43,818 nt of DNA from Lachnospiraceae bacterium Zagget2. Lineage in GTDB: Bacteria > Bacillota > Clostridia > Lachnospirales > Lachnospiraceae. The position numbers and the translations under genes are program-made. Numbering within the stretch: position 1 is the stretch's first letter; every line of letters begins with the position of its first letter. Below, piece after piece: positions 7,740-16,626 of this stretch. The stretch lies in contig MSHD01000034.1 of the NCBI GenBank assembly GCA_001941045.1, forward strand, positions 1 to 43,818. Direction: 5' to 3'. Under the pieces are notes generated by a model. That model did no database searches, was not told the DNA's origin, and saw only the letters and a list, made by a program, of their open reading frames with translations.

Positions 7740-10292
7740 TCATACAATCATGGATTTCTGCCGCTTCCGCCTCGCAGCCAGCTGTGCAAGCACCTTCGGA
7801 TCGGTGGAATAGAGTTCGTATTCCGAATCCGAAGAACGGAAATTGACGGCAATGTTGCTGTGGTTGACACAGATCAGCCCCTTCCCTCTCTGGAAGGATT
7901 TCACCAGCTCAATCTCCGAATCATCCAGCTCCAGTACCTGCTGCACCCGCTTCGCCTCCTCCTCTTCCAGCCCCATCACAAACTTGAACTTGCAGGCATT
8001 GATGATCCCTTTCCCATAGGCTCCGCCCTCGTAGGCAAAGAAGTCGTTGAGATCCTGGGTGCTGCAGACTGCCGCGCCGCCGTAGCCTCGGATCAGCTTG
8101 AAAATATTCAGGACAAAGTCCGCCGCAACCCGGTTTGCGCTTGCCCCGATGAGCGCCCACAGCTCGTCAAGAATGATCACCTTGCGCTTTGTCTTGTCCT
8201 CCTTTACCTTATCCCACACCAGGTCGAGCACCAGGAACATGCCTGCCGGCAAAAGATCGGCGGAGAGATAATCAAGGTCGAAAACCATGTAAAGACTGTC
8301 CACATCCACATTGGTCTGCCCATTGAATGAGGATGCGGAGCCACAGACCAGCGGCTTTAAGATGCCCGCCACACGCTCCAGCGCCGCGTCCTCCAGGATC
8401 ACGCCATAGAGGTCGCCCAGAACGGGCATTTCCTTAAAGTCTTTCTGGTTCTCCGCAAGCAGGGAGCGGTTTTTCCTTGTGATCCCCTTCTTCTCATAGG
8501 TTTTCACCAGCGCGGAATCCAGCCTCTGCCGCTCCTCCAGCGTAATGTCCTGTATCAGCAGGGAAAAGAAGGTTTTCACCGACTGGATCTTCTGGGATAA
8601 AAGCGACTGCTCGATATCGTCTCCGTACAGGAGCCGCATATTTTCATCCTGTGGCTTTCGGATTTCGAGGATATTGATACAATGTGGCGACGCCCCGCTG
8701 ACAATCACATACTGCCCGCCCACCGCGTCGCAGGCCGGTTTGAACTCCACGCCCTTTTTGGGGATGATGGCAAAGACCTGATACTGTTTCAGGCGAAAGC
8801 GCAGCGACATACACTGCATGGTGAAGGTTTTCCCCGCACCGGAGGAACCAAGGATCGCGATATTGCCGTTTCGGTAAAGCTCACTGTTAAAGTTATCGAC
8901 GATGGTGCAGCTCTGGTTGATCTCGTTGACACCCAGGAAAATGCCGTTGCTGTCACACATGGAATAACTCGTAAAAAGATAGGAACTGGCTGCGTCCGTC
9001 GTCAGCATATTCTGCTTCCCCTTCTCAAAGAAAAAGCGGCTCAGCCATCCGAACGGCATCGTGCTGAAAAAAGCCTCCTCCTGATGATAGTTCGCCGCCT
9101 TGAGCCGGAAGTCCACCTGATACATCTGCTTTTCCATGCTCTGGTAAATACTCCGCGCCTCCTCAAGGGAATCCGCGCACACCGTCACCAGAATGCACAT
9201 ATAATAAAAATCCTCGCCAACGCGGAAACCGTTTTTAAAATAGAAGCTACTGCTCACTGCGTCGCTCGCTGTCTCGTAGCTGTCGGAGGTATCCTGCGTG
9301 CTGTTCATCGCGATCCGGCTATGCGTGATCGTCCGCTTGATCCCCGCAATGACCTCTTCCTTCGGCTTCCGCTCAAAATAAATATCCACATCAATGCCCT
9401 CTCCTGCGTTCACCAGATCGGAAGTCCAGCCGCCCGGAAGGCCGACGGTCGGATACCCATTGGACGGGATATAACCGGTGATATAGTACTTGCCGTCAAT
9501 CACATAGTAGCCTGGGTGCGTGAAGTCCATATACTCCGGCGCAACCAGTTCCGCCGCCGGAATATACGGCGGCATCGTAAGCGGCGTGTGCGCGCTGCCG
9601 CAATACTTTTTCAGGATTCCCGCGGCTCTCCTGCGATACAGGATTTCCTCGCTTTTTCTGCGATTCAGAAGGTCATAGAGAATTTCAGCCAGGGCATAGT
9701 CCTCCTGATCCGGCTCCACCTCGACGGCAGGATTGCCGACCCACCGGAACATCTCGGTGAGTTCCGCCGCCTGCTGGTTCAATAAGGATACAGCCTCCCC
9801 TACGCTTCCAGGCGCCTCCTTTGCGCTAAGCGTCAGGATACAGAAAAAACGCCGGGAGACGCTGTCTGTCTGGGAAATACTTTTGATCAGCTGCATCTGG
9901 TCCGTGTGGCGCTGCCTGCACTTTAACACCTGTTCCTGTGCCTGCTCTTTTTTCAGCGTCTCAATGTAGCGGTCAATGCTGGCCTTCCTTGCGACCGACT
10001 TCATCCGGATTCGGTCCGGTGCAACCCGCATCAGCTTCGCGAACTTATGGATGATCTCTGTCTGCTTGTCCGGCGGCTTTAAGACAAAGTTGGTGGGATA
10101 CAGCTCCAGTATTTTTGTATAGCTGCCGTCCTTCAGGATGACGCAGCCGTTGAAAATATCCTCAACAGGGAGCGTCATCTGCGTACTTTTGCGGAATTTC
10201 ACAGAGGATCGGTACTCCTTTTCCCGTATTTCCTCCGCGTTCTCTTCCCGCAGAACCGCCTGCCTGTGGCTTACATATTCCTTTAGTCCCAT
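7740..10292 (-). CDS. virB4: VirB4/TrbE-type conjugation ATPase
   Basis: The 850-residue product is the VirB4-family ATPase that powers assembly of the type IV secretion channel on the cytoplasmic side of the membrane. The N-terminal half corresponds to the CagE/TrbE domain. The Walker A GSSGAGKTF lies near residue 484 and Walker B VIILDELW near residue 704, followed by the CSTQDLNDF segment typical of the family. Full length for Gram-positive VirB4. The ATG at 10292 follows GGCGGTGG closely; a GTG three codons upstream is an alternative. It is preceded by the PrgI-like gene, the usual order in Firmicute elements. Confidence 0.93.
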   Translation of the reverse strand: MGLKEYVSHRQAVLREENAEEIREKEYRSSVKFRKSTQMTLPVEDIFNGCVILKDGSYTKILELYPTNFVLKPPDKQTEIIHKFAKLMRVAPDRIRMKSVARKASIDRYIETLKKEQAQEQVLKCRQRHTDQMQLIKSISQTDSVSRRFFCILTLSAKEAPGSVGEAVSLLNQQAAELTEMFRWVGNPAVEVEPDQEDYALAEILYDLLNRRKSEEILYRRRAAGILKKYCGSAHTPLTMPPYIPAAELVAPEYMDFTHPGYYVIDGKYYITGYIPSNGYPTVGLPGGWTSDLVNAGEGIDVDIYFERKPKEEVIAGIKRTITHSRIAMNSTQDTSDSYETASDAVSSSFYFKNGFRVGEDFYYMCILVTVCADSLEEARSIYQSMEKQMYQVDFRLKAANYHQEEAFFSTMPFGWLSRFFFEKGKQNMLTTDAASSYLFTSYSMCDSNGIFLGVNEINQSCTIVDNFNSELYRNGNIAILGSSGAGKTFTMQCMSLRFRLKQYQVFAIIPKKGVEFKPACDAVGGQYVIVSGASPHCINILEIRKPQDENMRLLYGDDIEQSLLSQKIQSVKTFFSLLIQDITLEERQRLDSALVKTYEKKGITRKNRSLLAENQKDFKEMPVLGDLYGVILEDAALERVAGILKPLVCGSASSFNGQTNVDVDSLYMVFDLDYLSADLLPAGMFLVLDLVWDKVKEDKTKRKVIILDELWALIGASANRVAADFVLNIFKLIRGYGGAAVCSTQDLNDFFAYEGGAYGKGIINACKFKFVMGLEEEEAKRVQQVLELDDSEIELVKSFQRGKGLICVNHSNIAVNFRSSDSEYELYSTDPKVLAQLAARRKRQKSMIV

Positions 10293-10307
10293 GGAATCCA
10301 CCGCCTT

Positions 10308-11012
10308 TTATTCCAGAATCTCATATTCTTCCACCTCCATAATTTCAGGGGGCTCCCACGCTTCCGAAGGCTCTGCAACCTCTGCCTGCGGAAGCTCCGC
10401 CTCCATGACCATTTCGTTCTCCGGCGCTGATCTCTTACGGAAAAAGAAGCGCCTGCCCGCTTCCGGTTTTTCATATTTTCCCATGCCCTGTTTCCGCTTT
10501 CTGCGATCCTTCCTCTTCTCCGCGCCGGTCTTTAAGGCCTCCGGTTTTTCTACGACGCCGATATCATCCTCAAAGTAAATTTCATTGGCTTCCCACAAAT
10601 ACTGTTCTTCCGTTTCTGCCTCCTCCATACGGCCAAGAAAACGCTGGATGCGTTCCCGCGGGAGCAGCGTCTTTTCCTTTTCCTCAAGGTACTCCGGCTT
10701 CGCCTCCAGCTTAACGCGGGGATTGTAATAGACAATCCTTCGCCCCTGCGCATAGCGAAACAGTGTGAGCAGGAACTCGCTTAGGTATTCTCCGTTGAAC
10801 CCAAAGCTGCCCGCAAGGATGCACAGAATTGCAGCCGTCACGCAGGCCGTAAGCTTCCATGTGCCGTCGATCTGAAGCAGCGTGATGCCCTTCAGGATCG
10901 GCAAGGCCAGAATGACCCCTTCTGCCAGCCCCCGCGCATCCGCCAGGTCCGCCAGCTTCCGGCTGGTATTATAATTCTGCGGGATATGGTACTCCGCTCT
11001 TTTATCCGCCAT
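10308..11012 (-). CDS. PrgI/VirB3-like membrane protein
   Basis: A 234-residue protein with a short basic N-terminus, two closely spaced hydrophobic segments at about residues 31-48 and 53-72, then a long charged cytoplasmic tail rich in Glu, Arg and Lys. The two-helix hairpin just upstream of virB4 is the typical form and position of PrgI (PF12666), the Firmicute counterpart of VirB3. The tail is longer than in usual PrgI proteins and ends in a strongly acidic segment. The assignment rests on topology and position. Confidence 0.65.
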   Translation of the reverse strand: MADKRAEYHIPQNYNTSRKLADLADARGLAEGVILALPILKGITLLQIDGTWKLTACVTAAILCILAGSFGFNGEYLSEFLLTLFRYAQGRRIVYYNPRVKLEAKPEYLEEKEKTLLPRERIQRFLGRMEEAETEEQYLWEANEIYFEDDIGVVEKPEALKTGAEKRKDRRKRKQGMGKYEKPEAGRRFFFRKRSAPENEMVMEAELPQAEVAEPSEAWEPPEIMEVEEYEILE

Positions 11013-11027
11013 TCCAGCATCCCCAGC

Positions 11028-12080
11028 CTAAATTTTGCGGCAGTTGCATTTGAGGAAACGATCTCCCAGGCCGTATACCTCCAGCGCCACCTGATCCCCA
11101 TAGTTCAGCCGGCTCTCATTCATGCAGCGCCGGATCGGAATCGAACAGGGCAGGTTCTCCGCCAGGCAGTACGCCGTATAATACTCGTCGTTGATCCCTA
11201 CAATCTCTCCTAAGAAACGGCGTCCGATCATGCTCTCGGAAAGCTCCGGCTTATAGATTTCGTCCTCCACCGCGCGGTGGGAAAGCCGCCAGTCCACCGT
11301 CCGGTTTTCTTTGTCCACTTCCATGTTGACGACGGACATCCAGACTGCCTGATCCTTACTGAAATGCTCCAGGACATTCCTGCTGCTTAAGTGCCGCCGC
11401 CCGGTGAGCAGCGCGTAAGGAACGCGGCTCTCGATCCCGCAGGCCTCGACGCGCACCGAGCTCTCCGATACCAGCAGGATACGCGCTTTCACCGTATCCC
11501 CAACTTTGGGCATATGCCTCTGCGAGCGGCGGCCGAAGAAATAGTAATTCTTCATCACATCCGCCGCCATCACCCTGCTCGCCGCCACAGAATAGGTCTT
11601 TTCCCCGTCCGCATAGACCGACGCCGCGTTCGTGATGATCACGCGCATATGTGCACCCAGCATCTTCTGGATCATCTGCAGCTGCCTCTCCTGCCGCACC
11701 TCCTCGCTGACCGTCCCGATGTTCGCTGAAAAGGTTCCCGGGAGGAAAAACTCATCTGCCTTGATAAAGGTTCGGAAATCATTCAGCTTCGTGATCGCAT
11801 AGACTCCTGCCCTGTTCGGCGCAACCGCTCCGCCCAGGACAACGCAGTCCCTGATCCGGTGCCTCCTTGCGTCCGATACCAGCTCCGCCCATTTCAGTCG
11901 GATCTCATCCTTCGGATGGATGCTGTCCATCACGTCCCCGAAGTCATCCGCGATCATCCGGCTCTCCTCGGGTTTTTCCAGCTCAGCGCTCTCCTCAATG
12001 ACCGCATCCGGAATCTTCGCCTCCTCCGTTGCCACATACATGTCTGTCTCTGCTTCCCTGACCTGTTTTGCTGTTTCCAT
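11028..12080 (-). CDS. S1-like nucleic-acid-binding protein within the transfer operon
   Basis: The 350-residue product has two segments resembling S1/OB-fold domains: around residues 185-220 (KVGDTVKARILLVSESSVRVE) and in the C-terminal 80 residues (FLGEIVGINDEYYTAYC, then YGDQVALEVYG). The part before them, about residues 45-180, is alpha/beta and unassigned. The ATG at 12080 has AAAGGAGAA upstream and lies 15 bp after the coupling protein stop; the longer frame through that gene is rejected. An S1-type protein is not a standard secretion component. RNA or single-strand DNA binding is inferred from the fold. Confidence 0.65.
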   Translation of the reverse strand: METAKQVREAETDMYVATEEAKIPDAVIEESAELEKPEESRMIADDFGDVMDSIHPKDEIRLKWAELVSDARRHRIRDCVVLGGAVAPNRAGVYAITKLNDFRTFIKADEFFLPGTFSANIGTVSEEVRQERQLQMIQKMLGAHMRVIITNAASVYADGEKTYSVAASRVMAADVMKNYYFFGRRSQRHMPKVGDTVKARILLVSESSVRVEACGIESRVPYALLTGRRHLSSRNVLEHFSKDQAVWMSVVNMEVDKENRTVDWRLSHRAVEDEIYKPELSESMIGRRFLGEIVGINDEYYTAYCLAENLPCSIPIRRCMNESRLNYGDQVALEVYGLGDRFLKCNCRKI

Positions 12081-12094
12081 TCTGTTCTCCTTTC

Positions 12095-14620
12095 TTATGG
12101 CAGCCTCCCGCCCCGTGCGCGCCGCCCCGGTGCAGGAGCCGCTGCCTTTTGATCCTGTTCCGTTTTTTTCGTTTCTTGCCCTTGTTCCGGCGCGCCGCAA
12201 AGCCGCTCAATCAGGCGGCTGATATTCACATTGGCAAGCCCCATCTGCCGACCGTCCTGCGTCCTTGTCGCAGCCACCCTGCTGTCATTACAGAAGAAGC
12301 TGTCCACACAGAAGTCATAAAGCGGATATTTGTCCTTGCTCCTCATATACTCTGTCGTCATCATCTGTGGCAGCTTTCCTCCATTCGCCTTTGGGTGCAG
12401 GTCGTAACCGAAGGTATTAAGCTCCATCACATACATGCCGCGCCTGGTAAGCAGAAGCCTGCGCGGCGGCAGGGTGAGGATCTCGTCCCGATTATAGACG
12501 TTCCGCTGCCCTTCCCCCGATGAAGCGTCATAGTCCTTAAAGGCCGCATCAAATCCGATCTTTTTCATCCGTTCCCGCTCTGTTGAAACCTGAACCGTGG
12601 CGACGCCCGCACGGCTCTCGAAAAACTGCGCCGTCTCCAGATCATTGCAGCCGAGGAACACGGTATAGTCACAGCAGGAAATGATCGTACTGGCCGCGTC
12701 GCCATAATTCTTGTTAAGCTGCGTGATATTCTGCAGAATCAGCACCATCGCGATTTTCCGCCCGCGCACGGAAGAGATTGCGACAGGCAGACTCTCGATC
12801 ACCCCGCAGTTTGCCAATTCGTCCATGAGCAGCGTGACCGGCAGCCTCTTTTCCGGATGCTCCGAATGGTCATAGGCATCGGACAGGTCTTTGATCAGGA
12901 AGGAAAAGAACAACGAGGTCAGTGCGCTGTAGGCCGCGCTCTTATCCGAGATTTTCACGAAGATCGCCGTCTTTTTCTCACCCATCCTTGCAAAGTCAAT
13001 ATCCCGATTGCTCGTGATCCGGCGAATCTTCGTGTCCTTAAACATGGAAAGCCTGGTCGTAAGCCCCTGCTTGTAGCCAATCTGTGCCTGTTCCGCTGAA
13101 TCGCAGTAATTCCGGTAGGCAATCCCCGCCAGGGAGCTTGGTTCAATCATGCGGAAATCCGTTTTCAGGGACGTCGGCGTCGATTCGACGATCCGGTAAT
13201 AGACCTCCGACATGTTACACTTTGGCGTGGCCTCCCCGTTCTCGATGGTTTCGATCACATCCAGTATTTCCTGTTCCCCCGCCCCTGCCAGGCGGAGGAG
13301 TTCAGACAGGACGCTCCTTTTCTCTGTCCGGTGCATCCCCTTAAGGCCGCTTTTGCACCAGCCAAGAAGATGTTCACGGTCGAATACCCAGACCTCCTCC
13401 GGAGAATCACACATGTATTCCATGAAAATGGCTGCCGCGTCCGCATCATAGCTTCCAGGCTCCCCGCGGCGCAGGAACTCCTCCAGCCGCTCCCTGCTCT
13501 TTCTCCTCCTTTCCGGAACGATGATGTCTTCCTTCCCGATACATGCCTGTATCCGCTCCATCGTCCGGCTGATCGCGGCGACCGGAATCCGTTTCTTCCA
13601 CATACCGGCCATTGCGCGGTTCAGGAGCCTTACATACACCCAGTTATCGTAAATGGCCTTTGTACACGGCAGCGCTTCCGCACAGATCCCCTTCTGCGCT
13701 TCAATGAGCTGGCTGATCGTATCCCGATACTCCCCATTCACATAGGCCATATAAGTCTGCACCACATAATTGACGTGCATCGAAAACAGGTTGCGTTCCC
13801 CGTCCTCCCAGAAGGAATCCAGCTTCTCGCTGCTCCGCGTATTGCGCATCATGATATCCACAAATTCCTCCGCACGGGTGGAATCGAGATCCCCATATTC
13901 GTCAAAGCACTCCCCCAGGCAGTCCCAGGCGTCACTGTAATCCGTCTCAACCAGATTATAGAGCTGTGTGGTATAGCCGCCGCTTTTCACGGTAAGATAC
14001 ATATCCCGGAACAACTCCCCTTTGGGATCAACAACCACGATGGATTCTCCGCGCTCCATGCACTGCAATACCGCGCTTCGTATGATTGCATAAGATTTTC
14101 CCGTACCCGGGCAGCCAATCACCAGTACGTTCCGGTTATCTGTCTCGCCCGCCCGCATCGCACATACCTCTCGCCCAGCCGTGTCAAACTGTCCCAGAAT
14201 CATGCCCTTCACCTTCTCTACAGGGCCGATTTCAAAATACTGTCCTGCTTCGCGCTTCTGCACCCTTCTGGCGGAACCATAGGTCGCGCGCTCTTTCCGA
14301 ATCACGCCTCGCTCATCCGTCTCTGCAATCTGGTTTCGGAGTGAATCCTTCGGCATGGTGAAAATCAAAATAAGTACGATGCCCGCCACGCACAGGCCAA
14401 ACAGCTTCCAGCCCGCCGCACTGAATAGCCCGTAGCGCAGGCAGACGAAGGGTGAATAACTGAGCTTCTGGTCAAAGCGGAACATCCGATCCATCAGCTG
14501 AAGGATCAGCCCGATCAGGTAGAACAGGACAAGAACTGCTCCTCCCAGCATCCACAGGAGTCTCCCTGCCCGTCCTGATTCCTTTTCCTTTTTGATGTAC
14601 TCCCACACTTTTAAGAGCAT
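12095..14620 (-). CDS. virD4: VirD4/TraG-family coupling protein
   Basis: The 841-residue product is the type IV coupling protein, the hexameric ATPase that brings the relaxase-DNA complex to the secretion channel. Two hydrophobic segments near residues 20-42 and 70-92 anchor it. Walker A GCPGTGKSY lies near residue 170 and Walker B LLMDELANCG near residue 600, followed by LQNITQLNKNYG, the family's sensor region. The ATG has GAGGAGAGGCGG upstream. The relaxase it would serve is not in the window. The C-terminal tail after residue 790 is Ala/Arg/Pro rich and probably disordered. Confidence 0.94.
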   Translation of the reverse strand: MLLKVWEYIKKEKESGRAGRLLWMLGGAVLVLFYLIGLILQLMDRMFRFDQKLSYSPFVCLRYGLFSAAGWKLFGLCVAGIVLILIFTMPKDSLRNQIAETDERGVIRKERATYGSARRVQKREAGQYFEIGPVEKVKGMILGQFDTAGREVCAMRAGETDNRNVLVIGCPGTGKSYAIIRSAVLQCMERGESIVVVDPKGELFRDMYLTVKSGGYTTQLYNLVETDYSDAWDCLGECFDEYGDLDSTRAEEFVDIMMRNTRSSEKLDSFWEDGERNLFSMHVNYVVQTYMAYVNGEYRDTISQLIEAQKGICAEALPCTKAIYDNWVYVRLLNRAMAGMWKKRIPVAAISRTMERIQACIGKEDIIVPERRRKSRERLEEFLRRGEPGSYDADAAAIFMEYMCDSPEEVWVFDREHLLGWCKSGLKGMHRTEKRSVLSELLRLAGAGEQEILDVIETIENGEATPKCNMSEVYYRIVESTPTSLKTDFRMIEPSSLAGIAYRNYCDSAEQAQIGYKQGLTTRLSMFKDTKIRRITSNRDIDFARMGEKKTAIFVKISDKSAAYSALTSLFFSFLIKDLSDAYDHSEHPEKRLPVTLLMDELANCGVIESLPVAISSVRGRKIAMVLILQNITQLNKNYGDAASTIISCCDYTVFLGCNDLETAQFFESRAGVATVQVSTERERMKKIGFDAAFKDYDASSGEGQRNVYNRDEILTLPPRRLLLTRRGMYVMELNTFGYDLHPKANGGKLPQMMTTEYMRSKDKYPLYDFCVDSFFCNDSRVAATRTQDGRQMGLANVNISRLIERLCGAPEQGQETKKTEQDQKAAAPAPGRRARGGRLP

Positions 14621-14630
14621 CCGCCTCTCC

Positions 14631-16178
14631 TCACTGTGAAAAACCTGTATAGCGATAACAATATTGATAGCTGCTGATATTGCCGTAATAGCAGTCGCCG
14701 TAGGTCATCACGGAACCCGGCGAGGTACACTCGATGTAGAGATCCTGCCCTCCGATATTCCCTGCGTAAATCACTACATGCCTGGTTCCCCGGCTGTTCT
14801 GGTGCCAGAACACGTCGCCCGGCAGCTTTTCCGATGGGTCAATCACATAAAACATAGAAGATCCGGCATAGTATGCTGTCGTATAGCAGTCATTTTCCAG
14901 ACCCGCGTTCCAGTACGCCCACTGTACAAAGCTGCTGCAGTCCAGATAGAGCCCCACCTGAAAATCCGAAGGGCCGCTTCCGGTGAGTGAACGCCTCGCC
15001 TGGCTATACTGGAAGCGCCCGACCCCCTCCAGCGCGGACTCTACGAGCGCAATCCGCTCTTCACTGATCCCCTGCGCACGAAGCTCATTCAAAATCTCCT
15101 GAATTTCCACGGTCTCCACGGAACTGCCGACAGCCTTACCAAGGATGAGCGCATAGCATTCAGCCTGTCCCAGCGCATAATTGTAATCACCGTCCGAGAG
15201 GCAGAAAACATTATCTTTCAGATACTCCTCCGCCGTGTATTCAATATAGGTCAGTACGGACATCGAGTATTTCTGAATGCTCTTTTCATCTGCCCCTTCG
15301 CCCTCATAGGAAATCCCCAGGTCTTCAACCGTAACCGCGTAATATGCCGTCGCGTTCACCGCCGTATCCCCGTCAAAGGAAAAGGATTCCGGAGAAAGCT
15401 CCGTGACTCCCGCCGGCACAGCCGTGAACATATTACTGCTGTTCTTCCGGATCTGGCTCTGAAGCCCTCTCAGGGTTGGCATGAATTTCTCCTCTTCATA
15501 GTCAGAAGAAACATCTCCCAGATACTCGTCCCAGTTGTCATCCTCCGTGATATTCACGTAGTAATCGGATTCATGCGCAGTGCTCTCCTCCTCGGAAATG
15601 GCTGCATTATATAGGTTATAAATGCACATAAGACGGATAATACTCCCGTCAATCGCCGCGGTATCGTCATCGGCGTCATCCGCCACATCATCCCCAAAAA
15701 GACCCTCATAAGAAAAAGAAATGGAAATCTCTACTTCATCCGCATCGGAATCCATTTCTTCCCACGCGCTTTTCACAGCCCCCAGTTCAAACGCGTAAGT
15801 AAGCGCGGCGGATGTCCTGCACTTCCGATAAGCCTTCTTGAGCATCTTCTCGATCTTCGCGCTGTATTCTTCGTACTCCGCGTCAAGAGTCCATTCATCT
15901 GCCTCGATAAGACTGGTAAAGGCTGAGCCAATCGAGGCGAATGTCCCGACAATCCCACAGATAAGGAGACTGATAAAGAGAAAGACCATCAGAAGGAGAA
16001 AAGCGATCATTTTCAGGATACGCAGTAAAATCCCGGGATTTTTTACAATCTCGATCACCGCGCCGACTTCGTCTCCGGCAGCGGCTTTGACCCCGGCCTT
16101 TGCGAGCGCCGCGGCGTCGGAGGCCACCGATTTACCCTTCTGCTTTGCCCGGTTCTCCTGTCTCTCGTCCCTGTCCAT
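14631..16178 (-). CDS. Membrane-anchored NlpC/P60 cell-wall hydrolase
   Basis: The 515-residue product starts with a basic cytoplasmic segment, one transmembrane helix at about residues 55-80, then a long extracellular region. The C-terminal 110 residues are an NlpC/P60 (C40) peptidase with the catalytic Cys in LDCSSFVQWAYW near residue 413 and the His in TRHVVIYAG near residue 465. Such enzymes cut cell-wall peptides to let the conjugation channel through, the job VirB1-type proteins do in Gram-negatives. The middle is acidic and unassigned, where related proteins often have a lysozyme-like or VirB8-like domain. The start has GGAG 9 bases upstream. Confidence 0.88.
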   Translation of the reverse strand: MDRDERQENRAKQKGKSVASDAAALAKAGVKAAAGDEVGAVIEIVKNPGILLRILKMIAFLLLMVFLFISLLICGIVGTFASIGSAFTSLIEADEWTLDAEYEEYSAKIEKMLKKAYRKCRTSAALTYAFELGAVKSAWEEMDSDADEVEISISFSYEGLFGDDVADDADDDTAAIDGSIIRLMCIYNLYNAAISEEESTAHESDYYVNITEDDNWDEYLGDVSSDYEEEKFMPTLRGLQSQIRKNSSNMFTAVPAGVTELSPESFSFDGDTAVNATAYYAVTVEDLGISYEGEGADEKSIQKYSMSVLTYIEYTAEEYLKDNVFCLSDGDYNYALGQAECYALILGKAVGSSVETVEIQEILNELRAQGISEERIALVESALEGVGRFQYSQARRSLTGSGPSDFQVGLYLDCSSFVQWAYWNAGLENDCYTTAYYAGSSMFYVIDPSEKLPGDVFWHQNSRGTRHVVIYAGNIGGQDLYIECTSPGSVMTYGDCYYGNISSYQYCYRYTGFSQ

Positions 16179-16182
16179 CCGA

Positions 16183-16626
16183 TTACTCCGTCTGTTCCGG
16201 TATCTTTACCGGGAGACGCTCAAACGTGAGCAGAGTCTGCTCAGTCAGCTCCTCCTTCTTCCGGAACACGAACTCATATACCTCCCCTGTCCGAAGTCGG
16301 AGCCTTTTCGATTCCTTCAGAAAGATAAGCTGTTCTTCCTCTTCCGGAAACCTCAGGAGAATTTTATATTCCACCGGCTCTGCCCTGCCCAGAAGCTTTC
16401 CCTTTCGCTCCGCCGCCCCAATGCAGACCCCGCTGACAACACACAGACCGCCTTTCTTCCAGCCGATATAATAAGTTCCGGCGTTGAAAAGGACAGCCAG
16501 AAGCAGCGCCGCACAGAAAGCTACATTATCATACGCGCCGCGAAGGAGTTGCTGCAGACAGACGAGCAGCAGCGCCACTCCCGCCAGAGAGGAGCGTATA
16601 ATCCGGCTTCTGATAATTTTCGGCAT
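16183..16626 (-). CDS. Small membrane protein of the transfer operon
   Basis: A 147-residue protein with two adjacent hydrophobic segments at about residues 12-28 and 36-55, then a soluble beta-rich tail (EYKILLRFPEEEEQLIFL). I do not recognise a family. Its ATG overlaps the stop of the VirB6-like gene, and its own stop lies a few bases before the hydrolase start, so the three are coupled. The hairpin topology with a cytoplasmic or outer soluble tail would fit a channel accessory component. Confidence 0.62.
   Translation of the reverse strand: MPKIIRSRIIRSSLAGVALLLVCLQQLLRGAYDNVAFCAALLLAVLFNAGTYYIGWKKGGLCVVSGVCIGAAERKGKLLGRAEPVEYKILLRFPEEEEQLIFLKESKRLRLRTGEVYEFVFRKKEELTEQTLLTFERLPVKIPEQTE

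Noticed and set aside
8682-9785. Long open frame on the plus strand (over 360 codons)
   Set aside because: It lies wholly antisense to virB4, has no ribosome binding site and its translation is rich in His and Arg, as expected for the reverse of a GC-rich gene.
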